The notes beneath the pieces are model-generated. The model had not been told where the DNA came from and made no database searches. It worked only from the letters and a program-made list of their open reading frames with translations. A DNA stretch of 5,428 nucleotides from Prosthecobacter sp. (GTDB taxonomy: Bacteria > Verrucomicrobiota > Verrucomicrobiia > Verrucomicrobiales > Verrucomicrobiaceae): NCBI GenBank assembly GCA_020216965.1, contig JAIWOJ010000187.1, forward strand, positions 1 through 5,428, read 5' to 3'. The translations under genes and the position numbers were made by a program. Within the stretch, counting starts at the first letter, position 1; each line of letters opens with the position of its first letter. This document shows positions 1-5,428 of the stretch, piece after piece.

Positions 1-926
1 GGGCTGGGCAGGTGGATATTGTACAGCACCACGCGACGGCCTGCATGTAGGACGATGAAACGCGCCGCGCCGAGGTTGGTCACCGTGCCGTTGGGCAGGG
101 TCATGGTCAGGTTTTGAGAGCCGAGGACAGGCCACCGGCTCATCAACACAAACTCGCCAGCATCCACAAATTCACGAAACTCACGATACTCAGGCACATG
201 GCGGTAACGCCCGCCACGCCCTGCGGCATCCTGCAGCAGGATGTAATCCGGCTTCAGAGCCTCCTTGATCGGTCCGAGGGAGGTGGAGCCACTCTGGCCC
301 CGGTTCCAACTCAGCAGCCTTAGCTGGGCAAAGGGCTCCGGGGCAGGTGGCTCGCCACTGCCGCGCAGTTGCCAATGCAGATGCCCGGTGAGGTACCAAC
401 CCGTGCCCAGCAGCAGAAGCACGAGAGATTTCCAATCAAAAAGCAGCGCCGCTGGGATGAGGAAAAACACAGGCATCAGCCAGAGCAGCGGCGGCAGATA
501 CATGAGGGTGGCCGTGGTGACATTGGCCTGGCCATACTCATTCATCGCCCAAGCTACCCCGATCAGGCAAACGAGGTAGAGAAGGCAGGAAGCACGCACC
601 ATGAGCTTCAGCAGCCGCAGAGCACCACGCACCAGAGGGTGCGCGAAAAATGCCCTCAAGGGGCTCTGTGGCCCAGGCTCTTCCTGGCGTTTCGGCGGGG
701 AATCATCCACCCGATAGGCCGCCCCTAGGCCCCCGACCTCTGCCTTCGGTGGAGGAGGCATTGTGGGCCGGGGGCTCAGCGCTGGCTGGCCAGATTCTGG
801 GGTCTGCGGTTGGCCAGACTCGCGCGCCTTGATGCGGTCCAGCAGTAGTTTCTCATCCGCAGAGATCCTGCGGCGCTTCCGGGGGGCAGGGCTGCCTTCG
901 TCTGCGGTCGGGTCGGCTTCTGGCAT
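1..926 (-). CDS. Membrane-anchored endonuclease/exonuclease/phosphatase (EEP) family protein, C-terminus cut by window edge
   Basis: Reading the minus strand from the ATG at 926-924 gives 308 codons without a stop, running off position 1. Residues 1-100 are hydrophilic and proline-rich, with a basic RKRRR run at 16-20 and a duplicated ESGQP. Hydrophobic segments lie near 105-128, 141-163 and 167-180, so three membrane helices are likely. From residue 202 the EEP fold begins: LRLLSWN (Asn208), KPDYILLQD (Asp233) and, just before the edge, LYNIHLPS (Asn303, His305). These match the family's first three conserved blocks; the later GD-x-N and SDH blocks lie outside the window. EEP enzymes are metal-dependent phosphodiesterases or phosphatases acting on nucleic acids, phosphoinositides or sphingomyelin; the substrate here is unknown. 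With a cytoplasmic N-terminus, three helices would place the catalytic domain outside the inner membrane (inference). The usual metal-binding Glu of the LQE block is Asp. The gene starts 50 bp after the pilin-like gene and has no Shine-Dalgarno site. Confidence 0.85.
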   Translation of the reverse strand, partial: MPEADPTADEGSPAPRKRRRISADEKLLLDRIKARESGQPQTPESGQPALSPRPTMPPPPKAEVGGLGAAYRVDDSPPKRQEEPGPQSPLRAFFAHPLVRGALRLLKLMVRASCLLYLVCLIGVAWAMNEYGQANVTTATLMYLPPLLWLMPVFFLIPAALLFDWKSLVLLLLGTGWYLTGHLHWQLRGSGEPPAPEPFAQLRLLSWNRGQSGSTSLGPIKEALKPDYILLQDAAGRGGRYRHVPEYREFREFVDAGEFVLMSRWPVLGSQNLTMTLPNGTVTNLGAARFIVLHAGRRVVLYNIHLPS

Positions 927-976
927 GAAGGGCGTGCAAAGGCGGAGTGAGCAGGCCAGGGGCCATGAGCCCCCTG

Positions 977-1435
977 CTATTTCTTAGCTTCCTCACCTGG
1001 GAGCTGGGGGGAAGGGGGAGCTGGGGATGCTTGGGCCGCGCCTGCGTCTGGGGCCGCGCTCGGGCGGGAAGGCGCTGCCTGGGGCACATCGAGAGGTTTG
1101 TCAGGGCTCCCCTGGCTCGGCGTCGAGGGTGCCGGAGTGTCAGCACTGGGAGGATCAAACCTGGAACTCCGTATTACAGCATCAGGGGGCAGTCGTGGTG
1201 GCTCTGGCAAGACCAGTTTCACATCGGGATCACCAGACTTCAATTCCTTGGGCACCAGATCTTTAGGGCGCTCATGCTCCACGGGCTTTGCCGGCTTCCA
1301 TACCCCGTAGCGCACCAGCAGCACAGGCACAGCCACGGCAATGAGGAGAATCGAGATGACGAGCAGCGTGAGAGATTCCAAAATCGTGAAACCCGAACGC
1401 CGATGACAGTGCGGCAAAGACATTGTCCAGCGCAT
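977..1435 (-). CDS. Prepilin-type N-terminal cleavage/methylation protein with proline-rich tail (pilin-like, no globular head)
   Basis: The protein has 152 residues from the ATG at 1435-1433. A basic leader ending RRSG is followed by FTILES: Gly15 at the -1 position, Phe16 at +1 and Glu20 at +5, the hallmark of a prepilin peptidase site. An unbroken hydrophobic helix runs to about residue 41, with a Pro at mature position 22, where type IV pilins commonly have one. After RYGVW the remaining ~107 residues are about one quarter proline with many Ala, Ser, Asp and Glu, and show no obvious folded pilin domain. The expected place is the inner membrane, with the tail outside, or a minor subunit of a pilus or type II secretion pseudopilus. 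No pilus or secretion genes are visible nearby. Start choice is uncertain: TTG at 1459 (160 residues) and ATG at 1423 (148 residues) are alternatives, and none has a Shine-Dalgarno site. A plus-strand open frame over the same bases is judged spurious. It could also be a membrane-tethered linker protein that merely resembles a pilin. Confidence 0.8.
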   Translation of the reverse strand: MRWTMSLPHCHRRSGFTILESLTLLVISILLIAVAVPVLLVRYGVWKPAKPVEHERPKDLVPKELKSGDPDVKLVLPEPPRLPPDAVIRSSRFDPPSADTPAPSTPSQGSPDKPLDVPQAAPSRPSAAPDAGAAQASPAPPSPQLPGEEAKK

Positions 1436-1591
1436 AAGCCAGGGATGAAACGACGTCAAATGCAGGAGTGAATGTCATCCGAGCGCTGCATGAAAGTCGA
1501 ATAGAGCAGCAGTCTTTGCGGTCTGAAACCGCTCAGGCAGGCATCCGAGAAAGCGCTTGCCGCGAACGAAAAGTCAAGAATCCTTAACATC
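1436..1591. promoter_or_regulatory. Divergent intergenic region, presumed promoters for both flanking gene groups
   Basis: The pilin-like gene leaves to the left and the low-complexity secreted protein gene to the right, so promoters for both directions should lie here. I find no convincing sigma-70 pair. A TTGACT reads on the minus strand at 1577-1572 and a TTGCCG on the plus strand at 1557-1562, but neither has a good -10 box at 16-18 bp. A small perfect inverted repeat, GCGGT-(5)-ACCGC, lies at 1518-1532. Two copies of the palindrome AGCGCT (1482-1487, 1552-1557) sit inside an imperfect direct repeat listed separately. Promoter function is inferred from gene orientation only. Confidence 0.5.
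1476..1581 (+). repeat. Imperfect direct repeat pair in the divergent intergenic region
   Basis: Copy A (1476-1502) and copy B (1542-1581) share the same ordered blocks: CATCCGAG, then AGCGCT with TGC close behind, then GAAAGTC (A) or GAAAAGTC (B), ending in GAAT. Copy B is longer, with extra AAAG after the first block and CGCGAAC before the last. The centres are about 70 bp apart. Such paired blocks could be operator half-sites or the trace of a duplicated promoter segment. Chance is possible because each block is short, although the conserved order argues against it. Confidence 0.45.
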
Positions 1592-2479
1592 ATGAAAATG
1601 ATTTCCCCCTCCTACGGTGCCTCCTGGCTCGTGCTCGCTGCTTTATGTGCCGTCGTTTCAAGAGGACAGGCGCAGCCCTATCCCCAGCCTTACAGCACCG
1701 CTCCCCAGGGACAGTATGCCTACCCCCAGGGGCAGCCACAGTATCCGCCGCAGTATCAGGGCCAGGGTGGATACACCCAGCAGCCTTCCTATTATCAAAG
1801 CCAGCCCCAGGGGCAGTATGTCAGTCCCATGGAGTTTTTGCCCACGTTTGGCCGCCGTTTTGGAGAGATGTTTCGGCGCGTCTTTTATGGTGATGCTCCC
1901 CCTGCCCAGCCCTACTATCCACCCCAGGGTAGGCTAGACCAGCCACCCCAGGGGGCCTATGGGCCGCAGCAGCCGTATTACCAGCCCGTGCCTGGGCAGG
2001 CACCGAGGTATGAAACTGCGCCCGCCCCGCGCACCGGGGTGCCCGCCATGCCGCCTACTAGCCGGATGAACTCTGGCACCTCCAAGGCGGCCCCAGCCCA
2101 GAAAAAGAGCTCTTCAAGCACAAGCAAAAAGGCAGAAACCCCGCCCGCCAACACGGCACCTCCGAGCAGCTACCGGCCCCCCGCCATCACCCGAGAAACC
2201 CCACCCCCCGCTCCGATCGAGCCTAGTCCGCCAGCCACGGGTGCGCCCCAGCAGTTGCCAGGCCGCAAACCTGCGGATGCTGCGTCCAGCCCCAAAGGCG
2301 CAGATCAGCAGCCCACCGCCACGGTCGGCAGCGGCAGCTTTTTGCGCGGCAAAAAGGCGGGCAAGCCTGGTCGTGTCATTAGCCCCTACCCCCCGTATCG
2401 TGAGCTGGACGTCACCGGCCTGCCGAGTGGTTCCTTGGCCCTAGACCCCACCACTCAAAAGGTCTTTGAGGTGCCTTGA
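1592..2479 (+). CDS. Secreted Pro/Gln/Tyr-rich low-complexity protein with conserved-looking C-terminal motif
   Basis: The product has 295 residues. A signal peptide is clear: Lys2, a hydrophobic stretch SWLVLAALCAVV (11-22), and likely cleavage after Gln-Ala27. Residues 28-77 are almost only Pro, Gln, Tyr and Gly, with repeated PQGQ and QGQY units. Residues 79-100 form an island, MEFLPTFGRRFGEMFRRVFY, with alternating aromatic and Arg residues that could make an amphipathic helix. Further PQG/YYQP units run to about 145, followed by a Pro/Ser/Lys/Ala-rich stretch to about 255. The end is different: GRVISPYPPYRELDVTG then GSLALDPTT and KVFEVP (260-295). From memory, similar C-termini occur in verrucomicrobial secreted proteins, but I could not check this. 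The function is unknown; an extracytoplasmic or surface structural role is plausible. A second ATG at 1598 would also keep the signal peptide. No Shine-Dalgarno site precedes either. The GTG of the lipoprotein gene follows 35 bp after the stop. Confidence 0.85.
   Translation: MKMISPSYGASWLVLAALCAVVSRGQAQPYPQPYSTAPQGQYAYPQGQPQYPPQYQGQGGYTQQPSYYQSQPQGQYVSPMEFLPTFGRRFGEMFRRVFYGDAPPAQPYYPPQGRLDQPPQGAYGPQQPYYQPVPGQAPRYETAPAPRTGVPAMPPTSRMNSGTSKAAPAQKKSSSSTSKKAETPPANTAPPSSYRPPAITRETPPPAPIEPSPPATGAPQQLPGRKPADAASSPKGADQQPTATVGSGSFLRGKKAGKPGRVISPYPPYRELDVTGLPSGSLALDPTTQKVFEVP
1703..1955 (+). repeat. Dispersed CCCCAGGG units coding for PQG repeats
   Basis: The 8-mer CCCCAGGG occurs at 1703-1710, 1724-1731, 1805-1812, 1922-1929 and 1946-1953, every time in the same frame and reading Pro-Gln-Gly. 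Two copies extend into near-identical CAGTATG tails (1712-1718 and 1814-1820), coding PQGQY. The fixed frame and the near-identical codons suggest that the low-complexity part grew by local duplication. Confidence 0.7.
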
Positions 2480-2514
2480 CAGCTCTCGGCGCGGCGGTGC
2501 ATGGCTGATGTCTC

Positions 2515-4164
2515 GTGCCCTCCACCCCTGCTCTACCCTTCCTTTTGCTAGGCTGCTTCCTACTCGCAGCCTGCGTGCAGCCTCCGCAGGCACCGCGTGT
2601 GAGGGAGCCTTTTTGGTCTTGGAGCCGCGCCTCTGAAAAACGCATCGCCCATGGCCTGGCGCGCGCTGCTTTAGCCTGGGATGCCATGGCTGCCAGAGGC
2701 CGCAGGACTGCCCAGGAAGAGCGTGAGTATGAAGATGCCCTGGCATCTGTGCTCAAGACCTGGGCCAGCAGGCAAAACCCCTCCCAATGGCAGGATGGAA
2801 CGGAAGTCCGTGGCAACAGCAGCACGCATTTCATTCTTGATTTACCACCCCCTAGCACGCCTGCGGAATTTTCTCCCCAGTGCCTGGATCGTCTGATGCT
2901 CGCGGACGAAGTCCGCCGCCCTGGCGACCTCAATCGTGCCGTGCAGGAGGGGCTGGGTGTGCCCATCGTCGCCCAAGTCTTGCGCCCAGAAAACGGCCTC
3001 AATGGGCACGGTAGCCTACCCCCGAATGGTGCCTACATCGCCCTCACTGCCATCGTGGATTTCAAGCCCGCACCCCAAGGTTCACCGCGCCACGCTGTGC
3101 TGCGATTTTTTGACCCCATGCGCCAGTCTGCAACTCGGCAAAGCCAGCCTCTGCCTGGCAAGCCCCTCGCTGCCGACTACACTGCGGCGAGAGTCCTGGC
3201 GCTGGATCGCAAGTTCCTGAGCGGCTTCTCCTTGGCAGGGCTGCTGTATCCAGAAAAGGTGCTGGCAGACAGTCGCCTCCACCTGCTGGATGCCTATGAC
3301 CCAAAGCGCATCCCCGTGGTCTTTGTCCATGGCCTGATGAGTGATCCACACATCTGGCTGCACTGCGTCCATGCCATTGCTGCCGATGAGCGGCTACGCA
3401 GGCACTATCAGCCTTGGTATTTCCTCTATCCCACCGGTCTCGCTGTGCCTGCGACAGCTAGCCGACTGCGAGAGAGCCTGCTGGAGGCGCGCCAGCGGCT
3501 TGACCCGGAGGGCGATGACCCTGGCCTGCGCAGCACCGTCCTGGTAGGGCACAGCATGGGCGGCCTGCTCAGCCGCCTCCAGGCGGTGGACTCTGGAGAT
3601 GCCTTCTGGGATGCCTACTTTCAGCGCCCGCCTGAAGAGTTGCTGCTCTCAGATGAGTCCCGCCAAGAGCTTCTCAAAAGGCTCCGTTTCCAGCGCTTGC
3701 CTTTCGTTCAGAGGCTGGTCTTCATCACCGTGCCCCACCGTGGGAGCGACCTCGCGGACAAGGGGCTCGTAATGCGCTTGTCGAAGTTTATCCGCCTGCC
3801 TGTCGATACCCTCCTGCTCGCCTCTGAACTCATGACGGGCAATTTTGATGCCCTGAATCCCCAGATCCGTGACTGGGGGGCTTATGCCTTCCTCAGCCTG
3901 GACACCCTATCCCCACGCCATCCTTACCTTGCCGCCATGAATGCACAGCCCCTTTCCGTGCCGCATCACAGCATCATCGGGCGCATTGGCAAAAATCCCC
4001 TAGAGCAGAGTAGTGATGGGGTGGTGCCCTACGCCAGCGCCCATCTGCCCACTGGCACAGAGTGTGTGGTCCCCCACTGGCACGGCTGTGTGGAAAAGCC
4101 TGACGTCGTGGCCGAGGTAGCCCGCCGCCTGCATCAGCATCTGGACGCCCTCGGGCGGAAATGA
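2515..4164 (+). CDS. Alpha/beta-hydrolase lipoprotein (esterase/lipase-like)
   Basis: The product has 549 residues. The GTG at 2515 is the only usable start: an in-frame TGA lies 9 bp upstream, and the signal peptide begins at once. A lipobox LLAAC places the lipidated cysteine at Cys20, so the mature protein should be tethered to a membrane. Residues 30-260 hold no domain I recognise. The hydrolase core follows: IPVVFVHGL (His272-Gly273, oxyanion-hole region), FLYPTGL (303-309), GHSMGG with nucleophile Ser347, FITVPHRGSDLA (403-414), SSDGVVPY with likely acid Asp501, and VVPHWHG with likely catalytic His523. The triad is therefore complete, and an active serine ester hydrolase is expected. 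HG near the strand, GHSMGG and PHRGS are typical of lipase/PGAP1-like esterases, but the substrate cannot be told from sequence. The length exceeds a minimal hydrolase (about 280 residues) because of the N-terminal region. It lies 35 bp after the low-complexity protein gene and 64 bp before the small acidic protein gene. Confidence 0.92.
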   Translation: MPSTPALPFLLLGCFLLAACVQPPQAPRVREPFWSWSRASEKRIAHGLARAALAWDAMAARGRRTAQEEREYEDALASVLKTWASRQNPSQWQDGTEVRGNSSTHFILDLPPPSTPAEFSPQCLDRLMLADEVRRPGDLNRAVQEGLGVPIVAQVLRPENGLNGHGSLPPNGAYIALTAIVDFKPAPQGSPRHAVLRFFDPMRQSATRQSQPLPGKPLAADYTAARVLALDRKFLSGFSLAGLLYPEKVLADSRLHLLDAYDPKRIPVVFVHGLMSDPHIWLHCVHAIAADERLRRHYQPWYFLYPTGLAVPATASRLRESLLEARQRLDPEGDDPGLRSTVLVGHSMGGLLSRLQAVDSGDAFWDAYFQRPPEELLLSDESRQELLKRLRFQRLPFVQRLVFITVPHRGSDLADKGLVMRLSKFIRLPVDTLLLASELMTGNFDALNPQIRDWGAYAFLSLDTLSPRHPYLAAMNAQPLSVPHHSIIGRIGKNPLEQSSDGVVPYASAHLPTGTECVVPHWHGCVEKPDVVAEVARRLHQHLDALGRK

Positions 4165-4192
4165 CATCCCATCCCAAGCCCCTTGCGGTTCG

Positions 4193-4228
4193 TTTTCTTC
4201 TCTATCCCCGTTCCTCTCACTACCCGCC
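4193..4228 (+). other. Pyrimidine-rich leader before the small acidic protein gene
   Basis: 31 of 36 bases directly before the ATG at 4229 are C or T, and no purine-rich Shine-Dalgarno site is present. The leaders of the L,D-transpeptidase gene (4638-4652, one purine in 15) and of the EEP gene (minus strand, 951-927, about 20 of 25 pyrimidines) are similar. A role in ribosome binding, for example through protein S1, is only a possibility. Confidence 0.35.
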
Positions 4229-4597
4229 ATGTTTTCCGTCGGTCAAAAAGTCGTCTGCATCAATGATCAGTTCGATCCCTGGGTCTATGACCTCTACCGG
4301 GCCTTGCCCAAAAAGGATCAAGTCTATACCGTCCGCGCCATTGCCCCAGGGCGCAGCCAGCCCAAGTTTGCCCTGGATGAAGACGCGAATCTCAAGCTCA
4401 CCGATGCTGAATTTGACATCCTGCTGCTGCTGAAAGAGCTGAAGAATCCCGAAGACCCCCACTCCAGCATCAAGCAGGAACTCGGCTTCCGCTCCGAGCG
4501 CTTTGCGCCCCTAGAAGAGGAGGAAGAAGAAGCCGGTGCCTATGTCGATCGCTGGGCCGAAGAAGAAGAGGAAGCTCTCGTGCCCTTGACGAAATAA
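4229..4597 (+). CDS. Small acidic conserved-type hypothetical protein
   Basis: The product has 122 residues, with no signal peptide or membrane helix, so it is probably cytosolic. The N-terminal half is a compact, beta-rich-looking unit: KVVCIND (7-13), WVYDLYRALPKKDQVYTVRAI (18-38). I recall similar short KVVC-x-D...LP-x-K-x-x-YTVR proteins among bacterial and phage hypotheticals, but no function is established that I know of. GFRSERFAPL (86-95) then leads into an acidic tail with two glutamate runs (96-101 and 111-115) around AGAYVDRWA. The glutamate runs come from purine-only stretches at 4513-4532 and 4559-4574. The tail could bind a basic partner or metal, or simply be disordered. It is the only product in this window without an export or membrane signal. 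The ATG at 4229 lies in a pyrimidine-rich leader with no Shine-Dalgarno site. Confidence 0.85.
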   Translation: MFSVGQKVVCINDQFDPWVYDLYRALPKKDQVYTVRAIAPGRSQPKFALDEDANLKLTDAEFDILLLLKELKNPEDPHSSIKQELGFRSERFAPLEEEEEEAGAYVDRWAEEEEEALVPLTK

Positions 4598-4652
4598 ACC
4601 GGCCTGATAGCTGCAGAATGAACAGCGCCCTAGCAGGCTCCTACCCCTTCCC

Positions 4653-5428
4653 ATGATGAAACCGCTGTCCTGCATCCTGGTTCTCAGCCTCGTCGGCCTG
4701 ATGTCCGCTGAGGCGCAGTCAGAAGCCCAGCCCCTACCGAAAGCACCGGAGCCCATTGAGCCCATCCTGCGGCTCCAGCTTTTCCTAGATGCCAAGCTCT
4801 TCTGCCCTGGGAAAGTGGATGGCCGCCCTGGCGAATTCACCACCAAAGCACTCAAGCGCTACCAGGATGCCCAGGGTCTGCCACAGACGGAAATCGAGGC
4901 GCATGACCTGGATCTATCCAGCATCACCGAGCTCTATACCACCCATGTGATTCAGCAGGAGGAGCTACGCTTCGTCGGTGACGTGCCGTCCAAGCCCTCC
5001 CTGCAAAGTCGCAAAAAATACCTCCCCTACGCCTCCCTGCTGGAATACCTCACCGAGCGCTACCATACCTCCCCAGAGCTGATCGAGTGGCTGAACCTAC
5101 CGACCAAAATGAGCAGCCTGAAGCCAGGTGACCATGTCCGGGTGCCCAAGGTGGCAGAACCCTTCTTGATCGAGCAACTTGAGCCAGTGCCCAGACTCCC
5201 TGCCGTGCCAGAATTTGTGGATCGCCGTATCATCCGCATTGATACCCGCGAAAAGCTCCTTGGCGTCTATGAGGGCGACCGCTTGCTCGCCAGCCTTCCC
5301 ATCACCCCAGGTAGCGGACACCTTGCCACGCCGCCTGGCACTTGGAAGATCGTCGGCATCAGCCAGATGCCCACTTTTCGCTGGGATGAAGGCGTGCTGA
5401 ACTATGGCGTCCGCACCAGCCATGCCTA
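4653..5428 (+). CDS. Exported L,D-transpeptidase (YkuD family) with peptidoglycan-binding and LysM-like regions, C-terminus cut by window edge
   Basis: 258 codons are visible and the frame is open at the window end. The start is ATG-ATG (4653 or 4656). A signal peptide (residues 1-21) ends SAEA, with likely cleavage after Ala21. Residues 38-77 resemble a peptidoglycan-binding repeat: LRLQLFLD, GKVDGRPGEFTTKALKRYQ, GLP. Residues 127-167 look LysM-like: ASLLEYLTERYHTSPELIEWLN, then LKPGDHVRVPKV. From about 192 the YkuD fold begins: RIIRIDTREKLLGVYEGDRLLASLPITPG, then TPPGTWKI and a trailing NYGVR. The catalytic HG...SHGC-R block lies beyond the edge, so activity cannot be confirmed here. YkuD enzymes form 3-3 cross-links in peptidoglycan or attach proteins to it, outside the inner membrane. 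The gene follows the small acidic protein gene by 55 bp; no terminator is seen between them. Confidence 0.9.
   Translation, partial: MMKPLSCILVLSLVGLMSAEAQSEAQPLPKAPEPIEPILRLQLFLDAKLFCPGKVDGRPGEFTTKALKRYQDAQGLPQTEIEAHDLDLSSITELYTTHVIQQEELRFVGDVPSKPSLQSRKKYLPYASLLEYLTERYHTSPELIEWLNLPTKMSSLKPGDHVRVPKVAEPFLIEQLEPVPRLPAVPEFVDRRIIRIDTREKLLGVYEGDRLLASLPITPGSGHLATPPGTWKIVGISQMPTFRWDEGVLNYGVRTSHA

Noticed and set aside
265..728. Two overlapping plus-strand open frames (265-579 and 369-728)
   Set aside because: The minus strand encodes membrane helices and EEP motifs continuously through here; the plus frames have no recognisable features.
787..830. Near-repeat of TGGCCAGA in the EEP gene, considered as a recombination or protein-binding site
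   Set aside because: It simply codes the duplicated ESGQP in a disordered region; a protein-level repeat explains it.
947..1471. A 174-codon open frame on the plus strand, longer than the minus-strand gene it overlaps
   Set aside because: Its product is Arg/Gly/His-rich without motifs, while the minus frame has a full prepilin cleavage site, helix and Pro at mature position 22. It is antisense shadow in GC-rich DNA.
1557..1585. Candidate sigma-70 promoter TTGCCG with ATCCTT as the -10 box
   Set aside because: The spacing fits (17 bp), but ATCCTT is too far from TATAAT and would sit directly before the start codon.
2412..3002. A 196-codon minus-strand open frame
   Set aside because: It overlaps the end of the secreted protein gene and the start of the lipoprotein gene, and its product lacks motifs; both plus genes are well supported.
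4146..4157. Inverted repeat CGCCC-TC-GGGCG near the end of the hydrolase gene, considered as a terminator
   Set aside because: The two-base loop is too tight, there is no T-run, and it lies within the coding sequence.
4161..4433. Plus-strand ORF whose ATG overlaps the hydrolase stop (ATGA), suggesting translational coupling
   Set aside because: It overlaps most of the 4229-4597 gene in another frame, and its Ser/Pro-rich product looks like frame-shadow translation.

Overview
The window looks like a stretch of chromosome from a GC-rich, Gram-negative bacterium, most likely a member of the Verrucomicrobiota (Prosthecobacter/Verrucomicrobium-like). This is an inference. It rests on the C-terminal G-x-V-x-SPY...LDV-G...DPTT-x-K-x-F-x-VP motif of the 1592-2479 product, on the layout of the L,D-transpeptidase, on the small KVVC...YTVR protein, and on the absence of Shine-Dalgarno sequences. 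No phylogenetic marker gene is present. I see no rRNA, tRNA, CRISPR array, insertion sequence or phage gene.

Layout: two genes on the minus strand face four genes on the plus strand across a divergent intergenic region of about 130-155 bp (around 1436-1591). Minus strand: 1-926 is the N-terminal part of a membrane-anchored endonuclease/exonuclease/phosphatase (EEP) family protein, cut by the window edge. Upstream of it, 977-1435 is a short protein with a textbook prepilin cleavage site but a proline-rich tail where a pilin head would be. Plus strand: 1592-2479 is a secreted Pro/Gln/Tyr-rich low-complexity protein with a compact C-terminal motif. Next, 2515-4164 is an alpha/beta-hydrolase lipoprotein with a complete catalytic triad. 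4229-4597 is a small acidic cytosolic protein of unknown function. 4653-5428 is the start of an exported L,D-transpeptidase with peptidoglycan-binding and LysM-like regions, cut by the window edge before its catalytic Cys.

Five of the six products carry an export or membrane signal: a prepilin leader, a Sec signal peptide (two), a lipobox, or transmembrane helices. The common theme is therefore the cell envelope. Gaps on the plus strand are short (35, 64 and 55 bp) with no visible terminator, so the four genes could share a transcript, but nothing proves that they work in one pathway. The least explained items are the headless pilin-like protein, the low-complexity secreted protein with its C-terminal motif, an imperfect direct repeat in the divergent region, and pyrimidine-rich leaders in place of Shine-Dalgarno sites. 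I do not see convincing evidence of a new multi-gene system.
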